64,000 nt of DNA from Imperialibacter sp965651695 (GCA_965651695.1 CBFGTI010000007.1:14141-78140), one strand, 5' to 3'. Shown: positions 1-10,337, counted from the first letter of the stretch. A program made the numbers and translations. The notes: generated by a model from the letters alone, not told the origin.

Positions 1-3000
1 TCCGACTCTCTGGCCCAACGAAGCTGGAATGGAGTATCCCAATTCGAAATTTTTCAGCCTGATGTAGTCGGTGCTCCGCAACCAATAGGTATTACCTCCG
101 GAAAAGTATTGATTGGCTCGGTCGGCAATCCGTGGGTGTTCGCTGCTTGGATTGTCTACTGTCCACCGGTTTTCATATATATCGAGCAGATAATTGCCTA
201 TGCTGCCCATTTCGCCGGTTCCCACGTATACCTGTGCACCAGCGGCGCCCTGCAGGAGAATAGCGAGATCGAAATTGCGGTATTGCGCACTCATGTTGAG
301 GCCACCCTGGAATGTCGGAATGTCATTCCTATCGTTCCTTACCCTGTCGTCGGGTGTTATTGCCCCATCACCGTCGTGATCTTTATACTTCATGTCGCCC
401 GGGCGGATGGTGTTGGTAATGGCACTATAGTCCAGCGTATTTGCATCAATGTCCTGCTGGTCGCGGAATACACCGTCGTAGATATAAGCCTGGTAGGTGT
501 ACATTGGCCTTCCCGTCGTCCGCTGCCACTCGGGCGCTCCCGGTGCTTCATCCCAGAAGAGTACCTTGTTTTTGGCATAACCTCCGTTTGCCGCTATTTT
601 ATAGGTTACCTCACCGGCGTGGCCGTTATAACCTACTGAAAAGTCAAATCCGCGGTTGGCTACCTCACCAATGTTCTGTGGAGGAAGCGTCATACCGGTG
701 CTTTGTGGCACCGAGCCATACTTCGGCCACAAAATGTTCGTACGCTTATTATAAAAGGCATCTACTTCGAAGAAAACACGGCCTTGCAGGGTAGAACCTT
801 CTATTCCCACGTTGGAATTGTTCGACACCTCCCAGGTGATTGTGGGATTGGGCACGCCTGTTTCGTAAATAGTACCTATTTCCTGTCCGCCAATAATATA
901 GCTCCTGAAGGCGTTGGTTGAAAGGTATTTGTACTCCTGCAAAGGACCGTCGGGTCCGAGGGTTATGTTATCATTACCCATTTGGCCCCATGAGCCGCGA
1001 ATCTTAAAGTAGTCGATGAAGTTCACGCTATTTTTCCAGAACGATTCTTCTGAAAGCTGCCATCCTACCATGATGCCCGGGAAAAATCCATAGCGTGTTT
1101 CTTCGGGAAACATATAGGAACCATCGTTTCTCCAGAGGAATTCGGCGAGGTACTTCTCTTTGTAGTTGTACGCCACCCGTCCGAAGTAGTTCAAGCGAGC
1201 TCTTTCCCAGGCGCCGCCGCTGTTGTTGCGCTCGGCATTGCCTCCGGCGTTGATCTGGTCTACAATAGGCGATACAAAATATCTGCGGAAGGCACCAAAG
1301 TTGGCAAACTCGATAGTCTCACGATTAGTACCTGCCAGGAAGTTGATTGAGTGGTCGCCAATTGCTTTTTCGTAGGTGAGCATGGTTCCCAGCAAAACAT
1401 TGAGCTGGTCTTCATTGCCCAGGTTGAGTCGCGGTTCGGCAGGACCTCTTTTGCCAGGCACTACCACGGGGGTTACGCCATCGGCTTCGTACTCTCCCTG
1501 GAAGGTGTACAAAAACCAGGGAGTTTCCCATCTCTTGGTATTGCGAAGGTACTTGTCGACTGAGGCAGTACCTATTAGTTTCAATCCCTCTACCCAAGGG
1601 TTGGAAATTTCAACCTGGCCGTTGGACTGGAAATAGTAGCGTGTATCCCTGTCGTAGCCGGTTTGATTAGTGGTAATTACCACAGGGTTATGTCCGTTTT
1701 CGATGTCAGGACCCGGCAGCCCGTTGGGCCAGTAAGCAGGCGAAGTGGGAATGCCCCTCATTTGCATACGGAAAATTGCACCAGCTCCCACAGTCGGGAA
1801 AAAGCGGTTTTCCTGACGGCCTAAAATACCTACCGTTGTTTTAATATACTTGTTTACGTCAGCATCAAGGTTTATCCTCAGGTCGTATTGCTTATACCCG
1901 GTGGCGGCATCCTTGTAGTAAGCATCCTGATTTTGGTAGCCCAGCGAGGTCATGTACTTAAAGTTATCGGTACCGCCATTGAGCTGGAGGTTGTGGCGCG
2001 ACTGCGGCGACCATGTTTTCAACGTGGCGTCGTACCAGTCGGTATTGGGGTGAAACCAGGGGTCGGATCCGTCTCTGAAAAGCTGGAAATCCTCCGGAGA
2101 GTAAGGTGCGCTCACCACCGACCCGTTGGGGCGGGTGTAGCTGCCGGTTTCGCGGAAGGCATCAGTGGCGTCGGACCATTCGGCTACCGGCAAATTGTAG
2201 ATCTCGAGGTCGTTTCGCATCTCCGCAAACTGCGTAGCATTGGCGAGCTTGGGTATTACGGTGGGTTGTGCAAACCCCTGGTTGAAAGAGTACGAAAGCT
2301 CCGGCTTTCCTGTTTGGCCACGTTTGGTGGTAATGAGAATCACTCCATTTGCAGCCCTGGCACCATATATGGCCGCCGAGGCATCTTTCAGCACCGAAAT
2401 GCTCTCGATATCTGCGGGGTTTAAGCGCTCCAAACCTCCCTGCCTCGCAGGAATTCCATCTATTACTATCAGGGCTGTGTTGTTACCGAGAGTGTTTGAT
2501 CCGCGGATACGGATTCCGGAGCCATCGTAGCCGGGCTCACCGCTTCTGTTCACGGCAATTACACCGGGCATACGTCCGGCGATTGAGTTGGACAGGTTAA
2601 CAGACGGCGACTGCACCAGCTCTTTACCCTTTACGGTGGCAACTGACCCTGTTACGGTCACCTTCTTTTGGGCACCATAACCAACCACCACGATCTCTTC
2701 AAGAGACTTTACATCGGGTTGCATGCTAATGGTAAAACTGGTTTGATTGCCCACTGCAACCTCTTGTGGCGTGTAGCCTATGAACGAAAAGACCAATACG
2801 CTATTGGCATCTTCTACGCTCATGGCAAACTTGCCTCCACCATCTGTAGTAGTGCCGTTGGCTGTTCCTTTCTCAATCACGTTTACCCCTGGCAGCGGCT
2901 CGTTGAATTCGTCGGTAACCGTGCCCGACACCTGAATCGCATAACGTTCTTCCTCTTTGGGTTCAGAACCTTTTCTCGGAGGTTCGGTCTTATTGAGAAT

Positions 3001-3354
3001 AATATAGTTGCCTTCTACCTCGTAGGTTACTTCCAGCGGCCCAAACAGCAAGTCGAGCACATGCGTAAGTTTGGCATTTCTGAATTCAACCGTCACCTTT
3101 TTATTCAGAGGTAAAATTCTTGGGTTGAAAGAAAACTTAATGTCTGCGGTTTTTTCCAGCTCCGTTAAAACTCCACGAAGCCTCTCACTTTCAGCGTTAA
3201 AGGAAATAGTCTTATCCAATACTTCCTGCCCATAGGTATTTTCGGTGGAGGCGAGCACCAACCCGGAAAACCCTACTGACAACACGATCTGGAAAAACGT
3301 AACTTTCATAATAATAGCCAACCTCCGGTTGACGATAGGTATGTGTTTTTTCAT
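1..3354 (-). CDS. SusC/RagA-type TonB-dependent outer-membrane receptor with STN domain (3' end outside window)
   Basis: Outer-membrane beta-barrel importer energised by TonB, probably for a glycan or other large nutrient. Reading from the ATG at 3354 gives 1118 codons without a stop to the window edge. Seen in order: basic N-terminus and signal peptide (about 1-36), an STN (secretin/TonB short N-terminal) domain (about 50-120), a carboxypeptidase-regulatory-like beta-sandwich (about 140-212), the SusC-type box SLEEIVVVGYGAQKK (218-231), a plug with IRGSNTLG and a GRMPGV stretch, then the barrel. The last residues read YWLRSTDYIRLKNFELGYS, a typical near-C-terminal SusC strand, so only a few tens of residues are missing. 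FecR and ECF sigma genes lie directly upstream on the same strand, and the STN domain is the element that contacts FecR in transducer-type receptors, so it probably signals its own induction. A SusD partner would lie outside the window. Confidence 0.95.
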   Translation of the reverse strand, partial: MKKHIPIVNRRLAIIMKVTFFQIVLSVGFSGLVLASTENTYGQEVLDKTISFNAESERLRGVLTELEKTADIKFSFNPRILPLNKKVTVEFRNAKLTHVLDLLFGPLEVTYEVEGNYIILNKTEPPRKGSEPKEEERYAIQVSGTVTDEFNEPLPGVNVIEKGTANGTTTDGGGKFAMSVEDANSVLVFSFIGYTPQEVAVGNQTSFTISMQPDVKSLEEIVVVGYGAQKKVTVTGSVATVKGKELVQSPSVNLSNSIAGRMPGVIAVNRSGEPGYDGSGIRIRGSNTLGNNTALIVIDGIPARQGGLERLNPADIESISVLKDASAAIYGARAANGVILITTKRGQTGKPELSYSFNQGFAQPTVIPKLANATQFAEMRNDLEIYNLPVAEWSDATDAFRETGSYTRPNGSVVSAPYSPEDFQLFRDGSDPWFHPNTDWYDATLKTWSPQSRHNLQLNGGTDNFKYMTSLGYQNQDAYYKDAATGYKQYDLRINLDADVNKYIKTTVGILGRQENRFFPTVGAGAIFRMQMRGIPTSPAYWPNGLPGPDIENGHNPVVITTNQTGYDRDTRYYFQSNGQVEISNPWVEGLKLIGTASVDKYLRNTKRWETPWFLYTFQGEYEADGVTPVVVPGKRGPAEPRLNLGNEDQLNVLLGTMLTYEKAIGDHSINFLAGTNRETIEFANFGAFRRYFVSPIVDQINAGGNAERNNSGGAWERARLNYFGRVAYNYKEKYLAEFLWRNDGSYMFPEETRYGFFPGIMVGWQLSEESFWKNSVNFIDYFKIRGSWGQMGNDNITLGPDGPLQEYKYLSTNAFRSYIIGGQEIGTIYETGVPNPTITWEVSNNSNVGIEGSTLQGRVFFEVDAFYNKRTNILWPKYGSVPQSTGMTLPPQNIGEVANRGFDFSVGYNGHAGEVTYKIAANGGYAKNKVLFWDEAPGAPEWQRTTGRPMYTYQAYIYDGVFRDQQDIDANTLDYSAITNTIRPGDMKYKDHDGDGAITPDDRVRNDRNDIPTFQGGLNMSAQYRNFDLAILLQGAAGAQVYVGTGEMGSIGNYLLDIYENRWTVDNPSSEHPRIADRANQYFSGGNTYWLRSTDYIRLKNFELGYSIPASLGQRVG

Positions 3355-3549
3355 AAGTTTGTGTAGGTTTTGTTCAAAAAGATTTGCAAAGCCACCCTTT
3401 CATACTACACCTGATTCCACTCTAGAATAGTATGCAAGGGGGAACCGGTGGTGCCATCCCGGCATCATCGGTTTATTTTTTATCAGGTTGCCTTCATCCG
3501 CATATTTCGTTTACTGTTTTGGTTCAGAGATACAATTATGCCCGGTGGC

Positions 3550-4644
3550 TCAGCAACCTTTGCTGCTAACCACTATTTTGGCGTCTATAAGTTCATAGGA
3601 TGCACCTATTGTTCTGCATATAATTTTTAGCTTTTCGTAGAGTGTTTCTTTTCCCAGCGGAACCGTTATGAAACAATTCTTCATTACCTCCTCGTCAAAG
3701 AGAATTTCAACACCATACGACTCTTCCAGAATACTGAACACCTCGTGTACGGGTGTGTTGTCGAATTTAAAATTGTATTGGTGCGCTTTTACAGTTATTA
3801 TCTCAGGCGCTATTACCAGGGTTTTATTGAAGGAGTCTTCCTTTCTCAGGTAAACTACCTGCTGGTTTGGAGTGAGTATGACACCATTTACGTTGGTATT
3901 GGCATCGGCAACCTTTTGAGATTCCTTTGAAGAAAAGACCGATACCTTGCCCTCTTTAACAGAAACTACTATATCTTTTTCGTTGTCGTAGGCCTTCACC
4001 CTGAAGCTTGTACCCAGCACCTTAGTCACAATTTCGTTGGTGTACACAAGGAAGGGCTGCTGAGGATTTTTAGAGATGTCGAAAAAAGCCTCGCCCACCA
4101 AATGCACCTCCCGTGCGGTATCGCTGCGGTAGTCTTGGCGGTATTTTAACACACTCTGGTCTTCAAGCATCACAGAACTTCCGTCGCTTAACCTGATATT
4201 GGCAGGCTTGCCGGTATTGTTCGCATACTCAATAAACCTATTGTTGTCTCCGTAAGCCACTGCTTGTGCGGGGCCTGAAGTAATCGCCTGCGGATCGTGT
4301 TGAAGCCACCAGCTACCGGCAATCACCAGCATTAGCGCCACAGATGCAGCGATGGCCCACCCATATTTCCAGCCGGCATCTGAGGCCCCCTTCGTTTCTT
4401 CATCCTGTATGGTGGTCTCAATATTATTCCAGATTTTGTCCAACTGAGTTTTCGGTGGTATCTGGTTAAGGTTGCGGATTTTGAGAATAAGTGCCCTGGC
4501 ACTGTCTATTTTCATTTTCAAGTCAGGATCGGACTGCCTGAGAGATTCCCAAAAATTTTCTGTCTTCTTATCTCCTTCAATCACCCATTTTATAAAAAGG
4601 TCGTCGGAAGCCAGGTCTTCAATATCAAAATTTTGATAGTCCAT
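3550..4644 (-). CDS. FecR-family anti-sigma factor
   Basis: Inner-membrane anti-sigma regulator that would relay receptor occupancy to the ECF sigma factor encoded upstream. The cytoplasmic N-terminal part (about 1-90) precedes one hydrophobic segment (about 95-113, WAIAASVALMLVIAGSWWL). The periplasmic FecR domain follows, with RLSDGSSVMLEDQSVLKY and REVHLVGEAFFDI. The C-terminal DUF4974/STN-like domain starts near KAHQYNFKFDNTPVHEVF and ends IVVSSKGC. At 364 aa it is normal for Bacteroidetes FecR proteins. The ATG at 4644 is preferred over a TTG one codon upstream. It sits between the sigma gene and the SusC receptor, all on the minus strand. Confidence 0.93.
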   Translation of the reverse strand: MDYQNFDIEDLASDDLFIKWVIEGDKKTENFWESLRQSDPDLKMKIDSARALILKIRNLNQIPPKTQLDKIWNNIETTIQDEETKGASDAGWKYGWAIAASVALMLVIAGSWWLQHDPQAITSGPAQAVAYGDNNRFIEYANNTGKPANIRLSDGSSVMLEDQSVLKYRQDYRSDTAREVHLVGEAFFDISKNPQQPFLVYTNEIVTKVLGTSFRVKAYDNEKDIVVSVKEGKVSVFSSKESQKVADANTNVNGVILTPNQQVVYLRKEDSFNKTLVIAPEIITVKAHQYNFKFDNTPVHEVFSILEESYGVEILFDEEVMKNCFITVPLGKETLYEKLKIICRTIGASYELIDAKIVVSSKGC

Positions 4645-4861
4645 CAAATTGCATTTAAAAAAACACTCAGCTACTAATGCACAGATTTGCCTGCTTTATC
4701 CCATCGGATGAGAAAAAAATTTTACAAGCAGTGTAAAACGCCTGGCCAGGATGGTTAGCGGCGAAAAACCGATGCAGATCAGCCGTGGCTTTTTATGGTA
4801 TCAGCAATGTCGGGGGCGGACAGATGCGAAACTTGCCAGACAGAAAGCTTATCCAGAATTG

Positions 4862-5425
4862 TTAATTGAAGTGGATGAAGGCCTCCTTCATGTTTTCCTT
4901 GAGGTTTTTGAGGCCTGCATACAAAGTTTTGCAAGCCGAATTATAGGAAATACCCATGATTGCGGCTATCTCGTCGTTGGTAAAGTCGTGGAGATAGCGG
5001 AGGTTAATTGCCTCCTGCTGCCGGGGCGGGAGTTTACCCAAAACCTCCATCAGTTGCCGGGTCTGCAAAAATTCGGCCTCAATCTGAATAATGAAATGTT
5101 CGCGCGACTCTGTTTGTAAAACAGCCGTGCTGCTATCAAGCGAATTCATGGTGGCACCGTTGCTCAGGTTGCGGTAAATTTTTAACCGCAGCGCCTTAAA
5201 GAGGTAGAATTTTATAGAATTTGTACTACTCAGCCGCTCACGGCTCTTCCACAGTTCAACGAAAAGGTCCTGAATACTATCTTCTATCAACTCGACATCT
5301 GACGTGATTTTATGTCCGTAGCTGATAAGGACCGGCGCATAATTTTTGTAGATCTCAGCGAACGAAGCTCTATCTCCGCTTTTGAATCTTTCCCAGATAA
5401 AATGATCGGCATTGTTGGCGGGCAT
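4862..5425 (-). CDS. ECF RNA polymerase sigma-70 factor
   Basis: Extracytoplasmic-function sigma factor, first gene of the sigma/FecR/SusC cassette. Of its 187 aa, region 2 is visible around residues 20-85 (ELIEDSIQDLFVELWKSRERL) and region 4 around 125-180 (LPPRQQEAINLRYL, then the helix-turn-helix DEIAAIMGISYNSACKTLY). Family knowledge says such factors are held by FecR and released when the receptor binds ligand. The target here is inferred to be the adjacent receptor operon. A 217-bp space separates it from the FecR start, and it is divergent from the TonB receptor gene that starts at 5635. Confidence 0.94.
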   Translation of the reverse strand: MPANNADHFIWERFKSGDRASFAEIYKNYAPVLISYGHKITSDVELIEDSIQDLFVELWKSRERLSSTNSIKFYLFKALRLKIYRNLSNGATMNSLDSSTAVLQTESREHFIIQIEAEFLQTRQLMEVLGKLPPRQQEAINLRYLHDFTNDEIAAIMGISYNSACKTLYAGLKNLKENMKEAFIHFN

Positions 5426-5634
5426 GGCTGAGGTAGTAGCTAGTTTGGTTCGAAAAATGTAATTTAAATTAATCTGAATCGCAATCGTTTGTTAACTTTT
5501 TGCTCATTCGATTGCACATTTAATCAAAAAACAGTCACTCTTGGTTAAATAATTATCAGCCCACCACCCATCACGGAAACCTTTCCGATCCGCATCCGTC
5601 ATTAACCACAGTTCAAAAACTCAAAACATAAAAC

Positions 5635-7995
5635 ATGAAATATTTTTTAGGATTACCAGTGCTTTTCATCTGGTTTTCAGGTTATTCTTTTTCAGCTCCC
5701 GTACAAGACCTCACACAGACTGTTAAAGGACAAATAGTAGACGTTCAGTCGCTTTCGCCCATCCCCGGTGCCACTGTATTGATCAGCACTACCGACCCTG
5801 TGAAAGGTGCTGTGACCGATGTGGATGGCTATTTTAAGATCGAGAAAGTGCCTGTAGGCAGACACACAATCCAGGTTAGCTTTGTTGGCTACGAAAACAA
5901 GGTAATCCCCGAGGTGCTGGTAGGATCCGGCAAGGAAGTGGTGCTGAACGTGCAGCTTTCGGAGTCGCTGATAGAAATGGAAGAGGTGATTATTTCTGCG
6001 GCCAGCCAGGACAAGGGCACTCCGCTCAACGAATTTGCAACCGTAAGTGCCAAATCGATTAACGTAGAAGAAACCAGCCGCTATGCAGCCACTTTCGACG
6101 ATCCCGCACGAGCCGCATTGTCGTTTGCCGGTGTAAGAGGTGGTGGCGACGACATTACCAACGAAATCGTAATACGCGGCAACTCTCCCCGCGGCCTCTT
6201 GTGGCGTGTTGAAGGTGTGGAGGTGCCCAACCCCAACCATTTTTCGGAAGAAGGATCTTCAGCCGGCGGCATCAGCATTCTTAGCAACAATATGCTGGCC
6301 AACTCAGATTTTTATACCGGCGCATTCCCGGCGCAATATGGCAACGCACTTAGCGGCGTGTTCGACATCAACCTGAGGAAAGGCAATACCGACAAGCGGG
6401 AGTATTCTTTTCAGGCCGGACTTATCGGCCTGGCTGCCGCTGCCGAAGGCCCGTTGAAGAAAAACAGCAAAGCATCGTATCTTATCAACTACCGTTATTC
6501 CACACTCTCTCTTTTAAATGAGTTAAAACTGCTTCCTATTTTTGGGGAAGAAGAAATTGTTTTTCAGGACCTCGCCTTTAAATTTCATCTACCGACTCAA
6601 AAGGCTGGCGCATTCTCTTTTTGGGGCATGGGCGGCCTCAGCCGGCAAACCGAAACAGCCAACCCTGAGAACAACTATTACTTCAACGACAACTTCCGGT
6701 CGGACATGGGCGTAACCGGACTGTCTCATGTATATTTTTTGAATGGTGACACCTTTATAGAAACCAAGCTAACGGCTGCCAGGGGACTAACAGGGTTTGA
6801 CAGCGACTCGCTTAAGCTGCAGGTATATAACAAGGAGCATTTCATTAAACAGGATTACAGGCTGTCGGTTATGCTCAACCAGAAATTCAATGCCCGCCAT
6901 ACGCTCAGATCGGGCGTCATTGCCAGTTCGCTGGGTTACGACCTGCTTTCGAGCTACTATAACAATATTGAAAACGAAACTTACACCGGGTTAGACGCCA
7001 GGGGAAGCATGCTGTTTCTGCAGGGGTTTTCGCAGTGGCAATACCGGGCCACCGAAGATCTTACTATTAATACCGGCTTCCACTATTCTCATCTGTTTCT
7101 GGAAAACCAGCTTGCCTTTGAGCCCCGTCTCGGCATGAAATGGACTATAGCGCCGGGCTCTTCCATCAACGCCGGTGCAGGGCTGCACAACAGGCTGGAG
7201 TCTGCCTCGCTGTATCTTACAAAGCGACAGCTCGAAGACGGCTCCTGGGTGCAGGAAAACAAAGACCTTGAGTTGACCAGGGCAGCCCATTTTGTGGTGG
7301 GTTATGAAAAACAAATTGGCGAAAGCGTGCGATTCAAAACGGAGGCATACTACCAGTACCTGTACAATGTGCCTATTGCTACGGTCGATAACCCGGGCGA
7401 ATGGGCGCCTACCTTTAGCACAATCAACGCAAAGATGGGCTTTACCGACCAGCCGCTTGTGAACGAGGGCACAGGAAAAAACTACGGGCTGGAATTTACA
7501 CTTGAGAAGTTTCTCACCCGCGGCTTCTACTATACTGCCACGGCTTCAGTTTATCAGTCGAAATATACCGCTGCCGATGGCATAGAGCGCAACACCCGCT
7601 TCAACGGCAACTTTACCGGAAACCTGATAGCGGGGAAAGAGTTTAAGGTAGGTCGGTCCAAAAACAACCTTCTCGGCGTCAATACCCGCGTAATTTACGC
7701 CGGAGGAAACCGCAAAATACCGATCGACCTGGCGCGGAGTATGGCAGAGGACCGCACAGTTTTAGACTTCCCGCGAGCCTATGAGCAGCGGCTGCCCGAC
7801 TATGCCCGGCTCGACGTAGGTGTGAGCTTCCGACGGAATAAAGCGCGACTCTCGTCGGTAGTTGCACTTAATATCCAGAATGTAACCGCCCGCTACAACG
7901 TATATGGCGAGTACTTCAACACCCAGCTCGATAAAGTTGATACATACGAACAGCTGGGCTTTCTGCCTAATTTGAGCTATCGGGTGGAGTTTTGA
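5635..7995 (+). CDS. TonB-dependent receptor with carboxypeptidase-regulatory-like domain
   Basis: Outer-membrane TonB-dependent importer of 786 aa, not of the SusC subclass. A signal peptide (about 1-22) is followed by a CarboxypepD_reg-like beta-sandwich (about 30-110: KGQIVDVQSLSPIPGATV, then VDGYFKIEKVPVGRH) and a plug with EIVIRGNSPRGLLWRVEG near 180-200 and AQYGNALSGVFDI, then a barrel ending in a C-terminal aromatic strand (LSYRVEF). It has no STN domain, so it should not signal through FecR although it lies divergent from the ECF sigma gene. Substrate unknown. A strong hairpin terminator follows the stop codon. Confidence 0.93.
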   Translation: MKYFLGLPVLFIWFSGYSFSAPVQDLTQTVKGQIVDVQSLSPIPGATVLISTTDPVKGAVTDVDGYFKIEKVPVGRHTIQVSFVGYENKVIPEVLVGSGKEVVLNVQLSESLIEMEEVIISAASQDKGTPLNEFATVSAKSINVEETSRYAATFDDPARAALSFAGVRGGGDDITNEIVIRGNSPRGLLWRVEGVEVPNPNHFSEEGSSAGGISILSNNMLANSDFYTGAFPAQYGNALSGVFDINLRKGNTDKREYSFQAGLIGLAAAAEGPLKKNSKASYLINYRYSTLSLLNELKLLPIFGEEEIVFQDLAFKFHLPTQKAGAFSFWGMGGLSRQTETANPENNYYFNDNFRSDMGVTGLSHVYFLNGDTFIETKLTAARGLTGFDSDSLKLQVYNKEHFIKQDYRLSVMLNQKFNARHTLRSGVIASSLGYDLLSSYYNNIENETYTGLDARGSMLFLQGFSQWQYRATEDLTINTGFHYSHLFLENQLAFEPRLGMKWTIAPGSSINAGAGLHNRLESASLYLTKRQLEDGSWVQENKDLELTRAAHFVVGYEKQIGESVRFKTEAYYQYLYNVPIATVDNPGEWAPTFSTINAKMGFTDQPLVNEGTGKNYGLEFTLEKFLTRGFYYTATASVYQSKYTAADGIERNTRFNGNFTGNLIAGKEFKVGRSKNNLLGVNTRVIYAGGNRKIPIDLARSMAEDRTVLDFPRAYEQRLPDYARLDVGVSFRRNKARLSSVVALNIQNVTARYNVYGEYFNTQLDKVDTYEQLGFLPNLSYRVEF

Positions 7996-8017
7996 GACCG
8001 GCGGAAAGACCGTTAAC

Positions 8018-8065
8018 GCTGCTATGCAAAGGGTTCTGGCAGACCCCTTGCATGGCAGCAATTTT
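8018..8065 (+). terminator. Rho-independent terminator of the 5635-7995 receptor gene
   Basis: A 16-bp stem pairs 8018-8033 with 8044-8059, with one mismatch and one G-T pair, around a 10-nt loop. AATTTTC follows. It begins 22 bp after the receptor stop codon. Confidence 0.8.
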
Positions 8066-8200
8066 CAAGTAACCTAATCCTCGCCAAGGCACAATACGAA
8101 ACATCTGCACCCTTTCCAAGGGAAATTTCTCGCCATCCCTCCAAATCTGGGCCCTGCCCTCTCGAAAAATCCCTTACTTTACTTCTCAAAGAACCTAACC

Positions 8201-9208
8201 ATGAAGAACCTCCTAACTGAAGTTCGCTGGGGTATAATTGGCGTCGGCGATGTGTGCGAGGTAAAAAGTGGCCCCGCCTTCGGCAAGGTCGCACACTCAA
8301 AGCTGGTAGCGGTAATGCGGCGTGACGCGGCCAAAGCACAAGACTACGCCCACCGACATGGCGTACCCCGCTGGTATGCTGATGCCCGGCGGCTGATCAA
8401 CGATCCCGATGTAAATGCCATTTACATAGCTACCCCTCCCGGCTCACATGCCGAATACACTTTTATGGCCGCACAGGCCGGCAAACCTGTGTACGTAGAA
8501 AAACCCATGGCCCGCACTCACGCCGAGTGCCTCGCCATGGTAGAAGCCTGTGAGAAAGCCGGTGTGCCTCTGTTTGTGGCCTACTACCGGCGCATGCTGC
8601 CCAATTTTCTCAAAATAAAGTCGCTGCTGGAAGCGGGTGCTATTGGCGATGTGCGCTACGTGAATGTGAAGCTGAACAAAACGCTGCGGCCCGATATAGT
8701 GGGTGCAAGCGGGCAGGCCGACAACTGGCGAATTTTCCCCGACGTAGCGGGTGGCGGTTACTTTTACGACCTCGCCTGCCATCAGCTCGACATCCTTGAT
8801 TTTCTTTTCGGCCCCATTAAAGAGGCACATGGATTTGCTGCTAACCAGGCAGGCCTCTACCCTGCCGAGGATATAGTAACCGGATCGTTTTTATTTGAAT
8901 CCGGTGTGGTTGGGCAAGGCACCTGGTGTTTCTCCACCTCCGGAGTTTCTGATGAAGAAGTAACCACTATTGTAGGTAGCAAAGGGCAAATCTCCTTCCC
9001 TTACTTCGGCGATCACTCTGTTACGCTGGAGGTGGAAGGCAAGCCAAAAGAACGGCTCACCTTCGACATCCCGAAGCACATCCAGCAGCCGCTCATTCAA
9101 ACCATAGTAGACGAGCTACTCGGTAAAGGTCAATGCCCCAGCACGGGCGTTTCCGGCGCCAGAACCAACTTGGTAATGGGGCAGCTGTGCAGGAGGGTGG
9201 ATGGGTGA
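8201..9208 (+). CDS. Gfo/Idh/MocA-family NAD(P)-dependent oxidoreductase
   Basis: Cytoplasmic dehydrogenase of 335 aa acting on a sugar, inositol or related compound; substrate not identifiable. The N-terminal Rossmann fold shows WGIIGVGDVCEV (about 10-21), an IYIATPPGSHAEY segment and the signature EKPMARTHAEC (about 100-110), whose Lys is the usual catalytic base. The C-terminal alpha/beta domain follows, with GGGYFYDLACHQLDILDFLFG holding the active-site D-x-x-x-H pattern. No signal peptide, unlike the paralogue at 19454-20740. It stands alone between a terminator and an unrelated gene 39 bp downstream. Confidence 0.92.
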   Translation: MKNLLTEVRWGIIGVGDVCEVKSGPAFGKVAHSKLVAVMRRDAAKAQDYAHRHGVPRWYADARRLINDPDVNAIYIATPPGSHAEYTFMAAQAGKPVYVEKPMARTHAECLAMVEACEKAGVPLFVAYYRRMLPNFLKIKSLLEAGAIGDVRYVNVKLNKTLRPDIVGASGQADNWRIFPDVAGGGYFYDLACHQLDILDFLFGPIKEAHGFAANQAGLYPAEDIVTGSFLFESGVVGQGTWCFSTSGVSDEEVTTIVGSKGQISFPYFGDHSVTLEVEGKPKERLTFDIPKHIQQPLIQTIVDELLGKGQCPSTGVSGARTNLVMGQLCRRVDG

Positions 9209-9247
9209 GGATGAGATTGAATCAGGAACAAGAAAAAACTTGAGAAA

Positions 9248-10273
9248 ATGAAATTGGATGAACTAAAAAACTTGGTTGCTAACTACTCGAAAGCTGAAAG
9301 CGACTACGTAATACTTCAGCTATACAAACTCGTACCCAAAGGCAAACGTGACGAATACGACATCGACGATTTGCTTCAAAAGCCAAAAGCACACATTGCA
9401 GGCACTCAGAAGCCCGTTAAAAAAGACACCTCGGTTTCGCTGGAAGACTTGGATGCGGAAACAACACAGTTTTTAAAAGACGCCTATGCTCAAAACTACC
9501 TGGTACCGAACCGGTCGGTGTCCAAAAAAGACAGGCCTAAGTGGCGCTTCGTGGTGATGAGACTCTATAAGGAAATTCTAAACAAGAGTAGTGACGAACA
9601 GAGTGCGGCTAAGTGTACTGATTTGTTAGAAAACCTTTACAAAATGCTTACCTATTCCTGTGGCTATACATTATTCACTGCTTATGATAGTTTCGAATCA
9701 ATTAAGATAGATCAGAGTGACTTCTTTAAATCTGTGATCGCTTTGTATGCCAAATGCTATGACAAACCACAATACATAGATAAATCTATAGACCTGATAA
9801 CTGACCATGACCTCAACAGGTATACCCTGTATTCGCAGTTGATCTGGATATTTGTAGACACCCTAAATATACCCGACCTGAAATATGCAGCAATTGACAG
9901 TGCTTTGACAAATTGGACTGCAACAGAGGCAATTCTTAGGGCGGAAGAAAAGAACAAACAAGAAACATTTGGCAGAAGTAAGACCTATAAGCTGAAAGAA
10001 AAGGCCAACAACCTCGTCGAAATTGCTTTTGCGTGCTATTGCTCGCTGTTTGAATTTGAAAATGCTATAGAAATGTACCATGAAAAATATATTGAAAGAG
10101 ACCCTGAAGTAGCCTTGTACATCCTGGTCAACTTGCTATTTCCGTTCCAAAAGCATGAGCTAATAGGGGAGCAAATTACACTTGCCGAAAAAAGAGGAAT
10201 TGTTCCCCGGCAGAGATTAATAGAGGTAAAAGAACACATAAGAACACACCACAAGGTGCCACAATATTTATGA
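9248..10273 (+). CDS. Hypothetical protein, 341 aa, soluble and helical
   Basis: I do not recognise the family. The protein is hydrophilic, rich in Lys, Asp, Glu, Leu and Tyr, has no signal peptide or membrane segment, and reads as mostly alpha-helical. An N-terminal part (about 1-65) carries DYVILQLYKLVPKGKRDEYDIDDLL. The C-terminal half contains pairs of helices with Cys and Tyr residues (EIAFACYCSLFEFENAIEMY) reminiscent of helical-repeat proteins, but no repeat period is clear. Base composition is visibly more AT-rich than the neighbouring enzymes, especially over about 9660-10130, which could mean acquisition from elsewhere. A GC-rich hairpin separates it from the convergent gene downstream. 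Confidence 0.75.
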   Translation: MKLDELKNLVANYSKAESDYVILQLYKLVPKGKRDEYDIDDLLQKPKAHIAGTQKPVKKDTSVSLEDLDAETTQFLKDAYAQNYLVPNRSVSKKDRPKWRFVVMRLYKEILNKSSDEQSAAKCTDLLENLYKMLTYSCGYTLFTAYDSFESIKIDQSDFFKSVIALYAKCYDKPQYIDKSIDLITDHDLNRYTLYSQLIWIFVDTLNIPDLKYAAIDSALTNWTATEAILRAEEKNKQETFGRSKTYKLKEKANNLVEIAFACYCSLFEFENAIEMYHEKYIERDPEVALYILVNLLFPFQKHELIGEQITLAEKRGIVPRQRLIEVKEHIRTHHKVPQYL

Positions 10274-10337
10274 GGTAGGCTACAAAGCAAAACGATGGCC
10301 AACTGCGGGCTCATTTCCTTCGCCTGCTATCAAGAAA

